A DNA stretch of 64,000 nucleotides from Pseudomonadota bacterium. Lineage in GTDB: Bacteria; Pseudomonadota; Alphaproteobacteria; Dongiales; Dongiaceae. The position numbers and the translations under genes are program-made. Shown in pieces: positions 26,636-35,800 of the stretch. The stretch is from NCBI GenBank assembly GCA_021792365.1, contig JAJYUT010000003.1, positions 930,001-994,000 of the forward strand, given 5' to 3'. Below the pieces are notes generated by a model. It ran no database searches. It was not told where the DNA came from and was given only the letters and a program-made list of their open reading frames with translations. Positions within the stretch are counted from its first letter, which is position 1. The number at the start of each line of letters is the position of its first letter.

Positions 26636-28390
26636 ATGGCGGACGATTTGCGCCCCTTCAAGACAGCCCCTGGCCGGACCCTGCTGACCGTTCTGCTGCT
26701 GAGCTTGGCCGCCGGCTGCGCGTCGGCGCCGGTTCCGCCGCCAGCCCAGAGCCTTCCCGCGGCGCCGGAAGCGACCAGCGCGCAGTTCATGGTGGCGACC
26801 GCCGACCCGGCCGCGTCCGAGGCCGCGGTCGCGATCCTGCGCAAGGGCGGCAGCGCAGTGGATGCCGCCGTGGCGGCACAGGCGGTTCTCGGCCTGGTGG
26901 AGCCGCAATCTTCCGGCATCGGTGGCGGCGCGTTCCTGCTGCATTGGGACGCCGGCACGCGCAAGCTGAGCACGTTCGACGGCCGCGAGACGGCGCCGCG
27001 GAGCGCGCAGCCGAACCTCTTCCTCGACGAGGATGGCAAGCCGCTCGATTTCATGGCGGCAGCGCTCAGCGGCAAGTCCGTCGGCGTGCCCGGTGCGGTG
27101 CGCATGCTGGAACTCGCGCATCGCCGTGACGGGCGCCTGCCCTGGGCCGATCTGTTCCAGCCCGCCATCGACCTTGCCGACAAGGGCTTCGCCGTTCCCC
27201 CGGCGCTCGCCGCCGCGCTTGCGCGGGACCAGGATCTGACGCGCGATCCCGAGGCGCGCGCCTATTTCTACGATCCCGCCGGCAAGCCCTGGCCGGCTGG
27301 CGCGATCCTGCGCAATCCCGCTTACGCCGAGACCCTGCGCGCGGTCGCGGCGGGCGGAGCTGATGCCTTCTATCGCGGGCCGATCGCGCAGGCGATCCTG
27401 GCCGAGGTGAACGACGACGGCACGCAAAGGATGACGGCGGAGGATCTGGCCGCGTATCGCGCGCGCGAGCGCGCGCCTCTGTGCGGGCCTTATCGCGTCT
27501 ACGAGGTGTGCAGCATGGGCCCGCCGACCTCCGGCGGACTCGCGCTGCTCCAGATCCTCGGCATCCTGCAGAATTTCGATCTGGCGCCCCTGGATCCGGA
27601 TGGCGCGCCGGCCATTCACCTGATCGCCGAAGCCAGCCGCCTGGGCTTCGCCGACCGCGATCGCTATGTCGGCGATTCCGATTTCGTGCGGGTGCCGGTC
27701 GTCCAAATGATGGACGCGGGCTATCTCAAGGCGCGCGCCGGACAGATCCGCGGCGATCGCACCATCGGCGAAGCGCGGCCCGGCAAGTTCAGCGATCCGC
27801 TGATCGTTGCGCAGGCGAGCCAGCGCCAGTTCGAGCCGGCCTCCACCTCGCACATCGTGATCGTCGACAGCGCCGGCGACATCGTCAGCATGACCAGCAG
27901 CGTCGAGATGGCGTTCGGCTCGCATCGCGTGGTGAAGGGCTTCCTACTCAACAACCAGCTCACTGATTTCTCCTTCCTGCCGGCATCCGAGGGGCGCCTC
28001 ACCGCCAACCGCGTCCAGGCGGGCAAGCGCCCGCGCAGCTCCATGACCCCGGCCATCGTGTTCGACCGGGCCGGCAACCCCGCTTTCGCGCTGGGCTCTC
28101 CCGGCGGTCCCAACATCATCGGCTATGTCGCGCAGGCGCTGATCCAGATGGTTGACTGGGGCCGCTCGCCCGGCGCGGCCGCCGCGGCGCCGCATGTCCT
28201 GAACCGCAACGGCCCGACCCTGATCGAGGCGGGCACCCGCGCGCTCGACCTGCGCGCGGCGCTGGAGGCGCTCGGCCACACGGTCGACGAGCGCGAGTTG
28301 CGGAGCGGCCTCAACATCGTGCAATTCAAGAACGGCCGAATGATCGGCGCCAGCGATCCGCGGCGCGACGGCATCGCGCGCGGTGGATAA
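26636..28390 (+). CDS. ggt: Gamma-glutamyltransferase, lipoprotein form
   Basis: A 584-residue Ntn-hydrolase. The N-terminus has a hydrophobic segment ending LSLAAGC, a lipobox, so the protein is probably anchored in the periplasm. SSGIGGGAFLLHWD and DGRETAP belong to the large subunit; STSH holds the predicted autoprocessing nucleophile Thr404, followed by SMTSSVE and PRSSMTPAIV of the small subunit and SPGGPNIIG. It should cleave glutathione and gamma-glutamyl amides. The gene is divergent from panB; the methyltransferase gene follows by 9 bp. Confidence 0.93.
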   Translation: MADDLRPFKTAPGRTLLTVLLLSLAAGCASAPVPPPAQSLPAAPEATSAQFMVATADPAASEAAVAILRKGGSAVDAAVAAQAVLGLVEPQSSGIGGGAFLLHWDAGTRKLSTFDGRETAPRSAQPNLFLDEDGKPLDFMAAALSGKSVGVPGAVRMLELAHRRDGRLPWADLFQPAIDLADKGFAVPPALAAALARDQDLTRDPEARAYFYDPAGKPWPAGAILRNPAYAETLRAVAAGGADAFYRGPIAQAILAEVNDDGTQRMTAEDLAAYRARERAPLCGPYRVYEVCSMGPPTSGGLALLQILGILQNFDLAPLDPDGAPAIHLIAEASRLGFADRDRYVGDSDFVRVPVVQMMDAGYLKARAGQIRGDRTIGEARPGKFSDPLIVAQASQRQFEPASTSHIVIVDSAGDIVSMTSSVEMAFGSHRVVKGFLLNNQLTDFSFLPASEGRLTANRVQAGKRPRSSMTPAIVFDRAGNPAFALGSPGGPNIIGYVAQALIQMVDWGRSPGAAAAAPHVLNRNGPTLIEAGTRALDLRAALEALGHTVDERELRSGLNIVQFKNGRMIGASDPRRDGIARGG

Positions 28391-28399
28391 GGAGAACGG

Positions 28400-29602
28400 A
28401 TGAGCCCGGACCGGCCGCGCGTGAAACTGCAGCCCGGCGGCGACAAGCGCGCCGGCCTCGGCCATCCGTGGATCTTCTCCAACGAGCTGGTGATGGATCC
28501 GGCGGCCAAGGCGCTGCCGCCCGGCGAGGTGGTCACCGTCGCCCGCGCGGATGGCAGGCCGCTGGGCGCGGCCTTTTTCAATCCCCATTCGCTGATCGCC
28601 GCGCGCCTGCTGACCCGCGAGGCCGGCCGCGCGATCGACGAGACCTTCCTCCATCGGCGCCTGGAGCGCGCGCTGAAGCTGCGCGAGCGGCTGATCGGCG
28701 CGCCGTTCTATCGCCTCATCCATGCCGAGGCCGACGGCATTCCCGGCTGCATCATCGATCGCTTCGGCGACGTCATGGTGGTTGAGCCGAACGCCGCCGG
28801 CGCCGACCGCCTGATCGAGCCGCTGATCGGCGCGCTCGACCGCCTGCTCAAGCCGCGCACCATCGTGGTCTCCGGCGACGGCCCGGCTCGAACGCTGGAA
28901 GGCCTCGCGCCCGTGCACCGCGTCGTCCAAGGATCACCGGGTGGCACGCTCGAGGGTCTGATCGAACTGCAGGAGCACGGCGCGCGTTTCCTCGCCGATC
29001 TGGCCGAGGGGCAGAAGACCGGCTGGTTCTATGACCAGCGTGACAACCGGCTGCTGGCGGCGCGCTTCGCCAAGGGTGCCGACGTGCTCGATCTCTATGC
29101 CTATAGCGGCGGGTTCGGTGTGCAGGCGGCGCGCCACGGCGCCAAGTCGGTGCTGAGCGTCGACCGCTCGCAGCCGGCGCTGGATCTCGCGCGCCGCGCC
29201 GCCGCGCTCAACGGCGTCGGCGAGCGGCTGATGACGGAGACCGCCGAAGCCTTCGATTTCCTCGAGCAGGCGGCGAGCGCGCATCGGACCTTCGATTTGG
29301 TGATGGCCGACCCGCCGGCCTTCGTGAAATCCAAGAAGGATTTCCACCAGGGCGGGCGCGCCTATCGCAAGCTGGCGCGCCTGTGCGCCGGTCGCGTCCG
29401 AAGCGGCGGCTTCCTGTTCCTCGCCTCCTGCTCACACCACATGCCGGCGGAGGAGTTCCGTGCCCAGGTCGCGCGCGGCCTGCACGAGGCCGGCCGGTCG
29501 GGACGCATCCTCCATACGGCCGGGGCGGCGCCGGACCATCCGGTCCATCCGATGCTGCCCGAAAGCGCCTATCTCAAGGCGCTGCTGCTGCAGGTGGATT
29601 AG
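28400..29602 (+). CDS. RlmI-like class I rRNA methyltransferase (23S m5C)
   Basis: A 400-residue protein with an N-terminal PUA domain (LGHPWIFSNEL) and a Rossmann methyltransferase. GWFYDQRDNR, DLYAYSGGFGVQAARHGA (SAM motif I), MADPPAFVKSK (motif IV) and ASCSHH with the catalytic Cys match the RlmI/YccW m5C family. It probably methylates a cytosine in 23S rRNA, position 1962 by homology. It starts 9 bp after ggt, preceded by AAGGAG, so it is likely co-transcribed. Confidence 0.88.
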   Translation: MSPDRPRVKLQPGGDKRAGLGHPWIFSNELVMDPAAKALPPGEVVTVARADGRPLGAAFFNPHSLIAARLLTREAGRAIDETFLHRRLERALKLRERLIGAPFYRLIHAEADGIPGCIIDRFGDVMVVEPNAAGADRLIEPLIGALDRLLKPRTIVVSGDGPARTLEGLAPVHRVVQGSPGGTLEGLIELQEHGARFLADLAEGQKTGWFYDQRDNRLLAARFAKGADVLDLYAYSGGFGVQAARHGAKSVLSVDRSQPALDLARRAAALNGVGERLMTETAEAFDFLEQAASAHRTFDLVMADPPAFVKSKKDFHQGGRAYRKLARLCAGRVRSGGFLFLASCSHHMPAEEFRAQVARGLHEAGRSGRILHTAGAAPDHPVHPMLPESAYLKALLLQVD

Positions 29603-29689
29603 GCCTCAGGAACAAGCGCCTCGAGGGAACCAATTCAATCGGCGCCTCGTTGCTGCAGCACACACCGCATCTTCAGCATACGAGGCGCG

Positions 29690-30148
29690 ATGGAAACCGA
29701 GCTTTCACTCGAAGAGCTTGCCTTGCGCTTGGGCGCGGCCTCGCTGGCCGGCATGATCATCGGGTTCGAGCGCGAGTGGCGCCAGAAGCCGGCCGGCCTG
29801 CGCACGCACATGCTGGTCTCGCTCGCAGCCGCCGCCTTCACCATCATCTCGTTCGAGCTCTATCACGCCAGCTTGGCCATCTCAGAGGAATCCAACGGCG
29901 ATCCGATCCGCGTCATCGAGGGCGTCGTGGCGGGCGTTGCGTTCCTGGGCGCCGGCGTGATCATCCAGTCGCGCGGCGATGTCAGGAACCTGACCACCGG
30001 CGCCACGATCTGGATGAGCGGCGCCACGGGGCTTGCCTGCGGCGGCGGATTCTTTGTCGTCGCCGGCCTGCTTGTCGGGCTGTCGCTCGTCATCCTGGTC
30101 GTGCTCGGCCTGCTGCAAAGCAAGGCCAAGGAGTCGACCGACAGCTAG
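29690..30148 (+). CDS. MgtC/SapB family membrane protein
   Basis: A 152-residue inner-membrane protein with about four helices. GFEREWRQKPAGLRTHMLVSL and GVVAGVAFLGAGVIIQ are the conserved MgtC motifs, and LTTGATIWMSGATGLACG completes the N-terminal domain. The C-terminal soluble domain of virulence-type MgtC is absent. Members affect Mg2+ homeostasis or the F-ATPase in other bacteria; the role here is unknown. The stop is 5 bp from the stop of the convergent glycine-zipper protein gene. Confidence 0.9.
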   Translation: METELSLEELALRLGAASLAGMIIGFEREWRQKPAGLRTHMLVSLAAAAFTIISFELYHASLAISEESNGDPIRVIEGVVAGVAFLGAGVIIQSRGDVRNLTTGATIWMSGATGLACGGGFFVVAGLLVGLSLVILVVLGLLQSKAKESTDS

Positions 30149-30153
30149 CCAGC

Positions 30154-30765
30154 CTAGAGTCCCATCTTGCGCAGGAAACTGAGCTGCTTCGACACGCCGC
30201 CCGAGGCGTTGTAGTCGGGCTTCGGCAGCGCATGGACATGGGCGTCCTCCGCGCCGCAGCCACGCAGGATCGCCAGCGCTTTGCGCTCATGCGCCTCGTC
30301 GAGCGTGCGGACCCAGAGCAGCAGCCCACCCCTATCCAGGTGCTCCTGCAAGGCGTGGGCGTGCTGCTTGTCCAGGAAGCGGCCCAGCATGACGCCGATC
30401 AGTCCGCCGGCGCCGCCGGCCGCCGCGACCCCAAGGACCAGCGCCGCGACCGTCCCGCCGGAAGCCACCACCATGCCGGCCGCCGCGACGGCGCCGACAT
30501 AGAACAGACCGCCCACCAGCACCCCCTTGCCTTCCATGCGTGAATCGCTATCGACGAAGGCCTGGAAGGCTACGTCCGGCTTGTCCTCGAGATCGGCCAC
30601 GCGCTGGTACATGCCGCCGAGCCGCGTCTCCACCGCGCGATGTCCCGCCAGCAGCGACAGGTCGGCATGGTTGAAGCCGCTGATCAGCAACTCGTCGGCA
30701 GCCGCTTGCAGCGCGTTCTCGTCGTGAAAGAGACCGACGGCCTCGCGGGTCTGCGTCTCGCCCAT
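30154..30765 (-). CDS. Glycine-zipper membrane protein of unknown function
   Basis: A 203-residue protein with no recognised enzymatic motif. Residues 2-60 form an alpha/beta N-terminal part (REAVGLFHDENALQAAADEL), 82-135 a very Gly/Ala-rich hydrophobic hairpin, and the C-terminus a second alpha/beta stretch (GGLLLWVRTLDEAHERKAL). This resembles alphaproteobacterial stress-associated glycine-zipper proteins. The ATG at 30765 has GGGAG 6 nt upstream; the longer frame to 31014 overlaps the next gene and is rejected. Confidence 0.7.
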   Translation of the reverse strand: MGETQTREAVGLFHDENALQAAADELLISGFNHADLSLLAGHRAVETRLGGMYQRVADLEDKPDVAFQAFVDSDSRMEGKGVLVGGLFYVGAVAAAGMVVASGGTVAALVLGVAAAGGAGGLIGVMLGRFLDKQHAHALQEHLDRGGLLLWVRTLDEAHERKALAILRGCGAEDAHVHALPKPDYNASGGVSKQLSFLRKMGL

Positions 30766-30895
30766 CCTTGTCTCCCATGAAAAAGGGGTCGGACGGCGAA
30801 GGGGCACGATGCACGGAGCCTCGCGCCGCGATCGCTGGACGAGGCGGATGGTAGCACTGGCGGGGACTGCCCCCAAACCGGTCAGAAATGCGGGC

Positions 30896-31123
30896 TCAAT
30901 GCCCGCCGGATTGGTGCCCGCCGGATTGATGCCCGCCGGATTGCTTGCCGTGGCCGCCGGTGAGCTGCGCGACGGCGTAGAAGGCCAGCAGGATGCAGAC
31001 CACGAAGAAGGCAAGGCCGCTCCAATACTGGAAATTGTTGTGCCCGCCCGCCGCCACGATCAGCGACATGACGGCAAAGAGTCCCAGCAGAAAGACGATC
31101 CCGACCTTAGAAATCTGTTCCAT
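30896..31123 (-). CDS. Small membrane protein with Gly/His repeat tail
   Basis: A 75-residue protein with two predicted transmembrane helices (about 6-25 and 34-53) and a hydrophilic tail GGHGKQSGGHQSGGHQSGGH. The tail carries four His residues in a regular QSGGH pattern encoded by a 15-bp tandem repeat. I do not recognise the family. The His spacing could bind Ni, Cu or Zn, or be a low-complexity linker. The ATG at 31123 has GGGAA about 3 nt upstream. It lies between the histidine kinase and the glycine-zipper gene, all on the minus strand. Confidence 0.65.
   Translation of the reverse strand: MEQISKVGIVFLLGLFAVMSLIVAAGGHNNFQYWSGLAFFVVCILLAFYAVAQLTGGHGKQSGGHQSGGHQSGGH
30900..30944 (-). repeat. 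15-bp tandem repeat x3 encoding QSGGH units
   Basis: Three consecutive 15-bp units, on the plus strand tgcccgccggattg plus g, a or c. They are identical except for the last base and lie in frame at the 3' end of the small membrane protein gene, so copy-number change would add or remove five-residue units without a frameshift. Confidence 0.85.
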
Positions 31124-31215
31124 GGTTCCCGCCCGGCAGCTTCAGATCGGCGCGCAAAATAGGCGGCCGGGCGACCGGAGGCAAGCCCGCGCTTTTGCCT
31201 GCGACAGGAGAACGG

Positions 31216-32622
31216 TCAGGCGGCTTGCCGGTCCGGCAGCTCCAGCAGAAAGGTTGCGCCGGTAGCGTCGTTGGCGGCGAGCTTGAGGTCCCCGCCTTGC
31301 ACCCGCATCAGCTCCCGCGCGATGGCGAGGCCAAGGCCGGTGCCGCCCGACCGCGCCGAGCCCTTGAACGGCACGAACAGGCTCTGCAGCGCCTTGGGCG
31401 GCAGGCCGGGCCCGTCATCGGCGACTTCGATCTTGATCTTGCCGCCGTCGCGGCGGGCGCGGACGGCGACTTTATGCGCCCCCATCTGCAGCGCGTTCTC
31501 CGCCAGGTTGTGGATCACGCGGTAGAGCTGGGCGCGGTCGGCGGTCAGCGTGAAGTCCTGTGCGAAATCGGCCTTCAGGACGGCCGTCCCGTTCAAATAC
31601 TTGCCGAGGCTCTCGCCCAGCTCGCCATGCAGCTCGGCCAGCGGGAAGCGGGAGTATTCCGGCTTGGCCGGGCCTTCGCGCGTGAAGTTGAGTGTATCGG
31701 TGCAGAGCGCTATGGCGCGGTCGAGGGCACGCACCAGGGAGGGCGCCATCTTCTGCACTTCCGGATTGTCGCTGTGCGCCAAGCGGTCCGCCACCAGTTG
31801 CGCCGTCGCGAGCGCGCCGCGCAGATCGTGGTTGATCTTGCTGACAGCGGTGCCGAGCGCGGCGAGGCGCTCGCGCTGCTTCAGCGCCTTGCGGATCTGC
31901 TTCTGCAGTTGCAGGAACTCGCGCTCGGCGACTCCGATCTCGTCGCTCCGGCGGGCGGCCGCGCCGTCGCGCGACATGTCCTCCGGATTGGCGCGGAAAT
32001 CGACCATGCGCTGGGTCAGGCTGCGCATCGGCCGCACCAGCAGCCATTGCAGCGCGGCGAAGATCAGCGCCGCCGTCACCAGCGAGATGAGGATGCTGAG
32101 GCCGAGGATGCGCCACGAATAGGAGATCATCGCCTGGCGCAACGGCGTGTCGTCCAGCACGATGTCGATCCAGGCATCGCCCGATTGCGGCGTCTGGCCC
32201 CGCACCCGCAGCAACCGGCCGCCGCCGTGCAGCAGCTCCTCGAACGCGTCCTCGATCAGGGTGGTCGGCATCTGGTCGCTGAGGTCGATCTGCCGGCTGA
32301 TGATGATGTTGGCCGGCGTCGATCCGCGCATGATCAGGTTCTTGCCGTCCGGCGTGCGCAGAGCGATCACGCGCGCGCCGGCATTCACCAGAAGCCTGAT
32401 CTCGAGCTGCGGGTCGATCATGTAGTCCGGGGTCGCCTCGAGCGCCAGGATCGCGAGATAGGCGGTGCTCAGGCGCTCGTCGAGCCAATCGTTGCGGAAG
32501 CGCGAAATGGACGGGGCGTAGATCAGAATCTCGCTCACCATCACGAAACAGACGGTCAGCACCAGGAGCCGGGCCGACAGGCCTCGGCCGAAACTCGGAA
32601 GGGCGGCCCTCTCTTCCGACAT
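31216..32622 (-). CDS. Membrane sensor histidine kinase
   Basis: A 468-residue kinase with two membrane helices (about 17-38 and 170-193) around a periplasmic domain of about 130 residues, then a HAMP segment (VRPMRSLTQRMVDFR). The phosphoacceptor motif is SKINHDLRGAL, unusual in having Asn-His-Asp-Leu in place of SHELRTPL. The ATPase domain has NLAENALQMGA, DDGPGLP and GGTGLGLAIARELM. No response regulator gene is adjacent. The 98 bp to the downstream small membrane protein start allows co-transcription. Confidence 0.88.
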   Translation of the reverse strand: MSEERAALPSFGRGLSARLLVLTVCFVMVSEILIYAPSISRFRNDWLDERLSTAYLAILALEATPDYMIDPQLEIRLLVNAGARVIALRTPDGKNLIMRGSTPANIIISRQIDLSDQMPTTLIEDAFEELLHGGGRLLRVRGQTPQSGDAWIDIVLDDTPLRQAMISYSWRILGLSILISLVTAALIFAALQWLLVRPMRSLTQRMVDFRANPEDMSRDGAAARRSDEIGVAEREFLQLQKQIRKALKQRERLAALGTAVSKINHDLRGALATAQLVADRLAHSDNPEVQKMAPSLVRALDRAIALCTDTLNFTREGPAKPEYSRFPLAELHGELGESLGKYLNGTAVLKADFAQDFTLTADRAQLYRVIHNLAENALQMGAHKVAVRARRDGGKIKIEVADDGPGLPPKALQSLFVPFKGSARSGGTGLGLAIARELMRVQGGDLKLAANDATGATFLLELPDRQAA

Positions 32623-32665
32623 CCTAGCCGTCTGAAGCTCTACACATGAACTCCCTGATAGCCGC

Positions 32666-34090
32666 TCACCCGAACCAGCGCAAGACGCGCACCAGGCGGC
32701 GGATCGCAGGCGAAAACAGCTTCGCGGTGTAGAACTGGCCCGCTCCGCGCTTGCCGGATTCCGCGAGGGTCGGATAGGGCAGCATCGGCGCCGCCAGCGC
32801 CGAAAGCCTGAGACCGCGCGCCATGGCCAGGCACCAGGGCGCCAGCAGCTCGCCCGCTTGCGCGCCGACGATGGTGACGCCGAGCACGCGCCCGCGCCGG
32901 TCGGAGACGATCTTCAGGAAGCCCTCCTCGTGCCGGTCGGTGCGGGCGCGGTCATTGCCAGCGGCGGGCTGACGCGTGATGACCGCGTCGCCGCGCTGCC
33001 GCCGCGCCTCCTCCTCGGTCAGGCCGATCTGCGCGAGCTCCGGATCGCTATAGGTGACCCAGGGCAAGGCGCGCGAATCGAAACGCACCGGCAGGCGGAA
33101 CAGTGCGCTGCGGATCACCAGCGCCGCGTGATGGCCGGCGACATGGGTGAAAGCGGGGCCGCCATTGCAGTCGCCGATCGCATAGACACGGCGGTTGGTG
33201 GTGCGCAGGCCCGCATCGACCTGGATGCCCTTGGGCGTCGCGGCGATCCCCGCCTGCTCCAGGCCCATGTTCTCCAAGCGCGGCTTGCGCCCGACGGCAA
33301 CCAGCAGATGCGCGGCTTCCAGCCATCGCGTCTCGCCATCCCCGCGGCGCAGGCCGACGCGGATGCGATCGCCCGCGCGCTCCACCGCGCTGGCCGGGCT
33401 GCCTTCATGCACGGCGACGCCATCGCGCGTCAAAGAGGCGCGCACCAGCTCGACCGCCTCCGAATCGTCGCGCGGCAGGAGCCGCGCCATTTCCACCAGC
33501 TGCACCTTGGCGCCGAGGCGCGCAAATCCCTGTGCCAGCTCGACGCCGATCGGCCCGCCGCCCAGCACGATCAGGTCGCGGATCTCGGCGATGCGCGCGA
33601 ACACCGTTTCGTTGGTGAGATAGGGCACCTGGTCGAGCCCGGCGACCGGCGGGACGAAGGCGCTGGAGCCGGTGGCCAGCACGAAGCGACGCGCCTGGAT
33701 GCGCGCATCGCCCGCCTCGACGGTCCTGTCGTCGACGAACCTTGCCCAGCTTCTCAGCACGGTCACGCCCAGGCCCTCGAAGCGCTCCATCGAATCATGC
33801 GGCGCGATGGCGGCGATGACCGCGTCGATATGGGCCTGGACGCGCGCCAAGTCGATGCGGGGCGGCGCGAATTCCACGCCGAAACCGGCGGCGTGGCGAT
33901 GATGCGCGGCGGCCTTCGCGGCGGCCAGCAGGGCCTTCGACGGGACGCAGCCGTAGTTGAGGCAATCGCCGCCCATTGCGCCCGCCTCGATCAGGACGGT
34001 CGCGGCGCCAAGCTGTGCCGCGCCGGCGGCGACCGACAGGCCCGCCGAGCCGCCGCCGATCACGCAAATGTCCGGCTTCAGGAGACGCAT
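32666..34090 (-). CDS. MerA/dihydrolipoamide dehydrogenase-like flavoprotein
   Basis: A 474-residue FAD/NAD(P)H disulfide oxidoreductase. ICVIGGGSAGLSVAAGAAQL binds FAD; GGDCLNYGCVPSK contains the redox-active Cys pair; LGGGPIGVELAQGFARLG binds NAD(P); TTNRRVYAIGDC is the second FAD site. The C-terminal motif reads LPYPTLAES, with Tyr where glutathione reductase and lipoamide dehydrogenase have the catalytic His, as in mercuric reductase. There is no N-terminal HMA domain and no C-terminal Cys pair, so mercury reduction is doubtful. It overlaps the TVP38 stop by 1 nt; this pairing recurs in bacteria. Confidence 0.85.
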   Translation of the reverse strand: MRLLKPDICVIGGGSAGLSVAAGAAQLGAATVLIEAGAMGGDCLNYGCVPSKALLAAAKAAAHHRHAAGFGVEFAPPRIDLARVQAHIDAVIAAIAPHDSMERFEGLGVTVLRSWARFVDDRTVEAGDARIQARRFVLATGSSAFVPPVAGLDQVPYLTNETVFARIAEIRDLIVLGGGPIGVELAQGFARLGAKVQLVEMARLLPRDDSEAVELVRASLTRDGVAVHEGSPASAVERAGDRIRVGLRRGDGETRWLEAAHLLVAVGRKPRLENMGLEQAGIAATPKGIQVDAGLRTTNRRVYAIGDCNGGPAFTHVAGHHAALVIRSALFRLPVRFDSRALPWVTYSDPELAQIGLTEEEARRQRGDAVITRQPAAGNDRARTDRHEEGFLKIVSDRRGRVLGVTIVGAQAGELLAPWCLAMARGLRLSALAAPMLPYPTLAESGKRGAGQFYTAKLFSPAIRRLVRVLRWFG

Positions 34091-34884
34091 CACCGGTTCC
34101 GCGCCGCGCGCCGACGGCGCAGGACCTTCACCACGACCGGCGCGGCCGCGAGCACAGCGAGGCCGACCAGCGCGCCTTTGACCTGCGGCGTCAGCAGGCT
34201 GTGCAGGCTTAGATCCGCGCTGGTCTCCAGCACGCTGCCCAGCCCGGCGCCGATGGTCACGAAAATCGCGGTGGCCGGGATGATGCCGATGAAGGTTGTG
34301 ACGACAAAGACCGGCAAGGTCACGCCCAGGAAGGCGGGAACGAGGTTGGCGATGAAGAACGGGATCACCGGGAACAGCCGCATCATCAGGAGATAGCTCC
34401 ATTGATTGTCGGCAAAGCCGCGCTCGACCTTCGCGAGCCACGGACCGGCATGGGCATGAAGATAGTCGCCCAGGGAGGTCTTGGTCGCCAGGAACAGCAG
34501 CGTCGCGCCCGTGGTGGCGGCGATCACGGCGAGAACCGCGCCGACGACCGCGCCGAACAGGAAGCCAGCCGCGACCGTGAGCCAGACCGCGCCGGGCAGC
34601 GACAAGGCGACGAACATCACATAGAGCAGCAGGTAGACGAGCACGGCCTGGGCATAGTGCTCGGCCACGAACCCGGCCAGGCGCTGGTGATGCTCCCGCA
34701 GATGCTGGAAGCTGGCGAACCGGTCGAGGTCGAAGGCGAAGACCAGGACGATGCCGAGCACGATGATCCCGAGCGGCAGCCAACGGCGCCAGGCGGCGCG
34801 GCGCGGTCCGGTCGTGCTGTGCTCGGCTGCGATCTTGTGCGGTCCGGCCATGGCTCCATGCTGAACAGGCTGACCGACATCCAT
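34090..34884 (-). CDS. TVP38/TMEM64 family membrane protein
   Basis: A 264-residue protein with about six hydrophobic segments. The SNARE-associated/DedA-like core is visible as SLPGAVWLTVAAGFLFG, GATLLFLATKTSLGDY, LLMMRLFPVIPFFIANLVPAF and GIIPATAIFVTIGAG. DedA relatives act in lipid scrambling or membrane homeostasis; the role here is unknown. The start is ATG at 34884 or at 34851 (MAGPHKIAAEH). It is the first gene of a two-gene unit with the flavoprotein, whose start overlaps its stop codon. Confidence 0.87.
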   Translation of the reverse strand: MDVGQPVQHGAMAGPHKIAAEHSTTGPRRAAWRRWLPLGIIVLGIVLVFAFDLDRFASFQHLREHHQRLAGFVAEHYAQAVLVYLLLYVMFVALSLPGAVWLTVAAGFLFGAVVGAVLAVIAATTGATLLFLATKTSLGDYLHAHAGPWLAKVERGFADNQWSYLLMMRLFPVIPFFIANLVPAFLGVTLPVFVVTTFIGIIPATAIFVTIGAGLGSVLETSADLSLHSLLTPQVKGALVGLAVLAAAPVVVKVLRRRRAARNR

Positions 34885-34984
34885 ATCCCCGCCGGCCTCA
34901 CCCGCATGTTAGCGGGCAACAGCCGGCCCGCCACTCACTAAGTGTTGAGCGAATCCATGCCCGGAAGGCATCATGGCGCCGAAG

Positions 34985-35725
34985 TCAGGCCGCCCTTCCC
35001 TCACGCGCTTCGTGCACCAACGCGGCCCAACGCTGGGTGACGACGCGGCAGAAGTTGGCGGCACGGCCGCCATAGCGTGCGATCTCGTCACGCGCGTGTT
35101 CGAGCACCTCCAGCCCCTTCTGCTCTTCGAACCGCTTCACGATGGTATGGCCCCACTGGTCGAACCATTGCTTGGCAAGGTCCACCGACACCTCGAAATG
35201 GCATTGGAAGCCGTAGGTCGTGCGGCCGAAGCGGAAGGCCTGGTTGCGGCAGGCATCACCTGTCATCAGGTGCGCGGCGCCCTGCGGCATGTCGAACGTA
35301 TCCTCGTGCCACTGCAGGATGCGCTGGCGGGGCGCAAGGCCGGTGAGCAGCGGATCCTGCTTGCCTTCATCCGTGATCTCGATCAGCGGATAGCCGACTT
35401 CGAACTCATCGTTGCGGCGCACCTTCTCGCCGAAGGCGCGCGCCAGCAACTGGCTGCCGAGACACAGGCCGAGCAGCGGCTTTGCCTGCTCATGGAAGGA
35501 GCGCAGCAGGTCCAGCATCGGCGGGAAGGCCGGGTAGTTCGCGTCGTCACCGGCATGCTGCGGCCCGCCCAGGATGATGGCGGCGTCGTAGCCCTCCGGC
35601 GATTTCGGGAGCGGATCGCCGCTGTGCGGGAGGATAGTCGCCAGTTTGGCGCCGGCGGCGACGAGATAGTCACCGACCAGGGAAACCGGCGTCTGCGGAT
35701 TGTTCTGAATGACCAGGACGTTCAT
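34985..35725 (-). CDS. Class I glutamine amidotransferase
   Basis: A 246-residue stand-alone GATase1 domain. The nucleophile elbow is LLGLCLGSQLLARAFG (Cys), and GFQCHFEVS contributes the His/Glu of the triad; IILGGPQHAGDD is the oxyanion loop. Such proteins resemble gamma-glutamyl hydrolases and the GMP-synthase amidotransferase domain but act alone, often on gamma-glutamyl compounds. It follows znuB by 75 bp on the same strand and could be the last gene of that transcript; a functional link to zinc is not evident. Confidence 0.85.
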   Translation of the reverse strand: MNVLVIQNNPQTPVSLVGDYLVAAGAKLATILPHSGDPLPKSPEGYDAAIILGGPQHAGDDANYPAFPPMLDLLRSFHEQAKPLLGLCLGSQLLARAFGEKVRRNDEFEVGYPLIEITDEGKQDPLLTGLAPRQRILQWHEDTFDMPQGAAHLMTGDACRNQAFRFGRTTYGFQCHFEVSVDLAKQWFDQWGHTIVKRFEEQKGLEVLEHARDEIARYGGRAANFCRVVTQRWAALVHEAREGRAA

Positions 35726-35800
35726 AGCCTCTTACCCCTTGCCGGCCCGCATGATGTCGCAGCCGGCGGACCCATGCAACGGGGTGCATGCAACGGCCGG

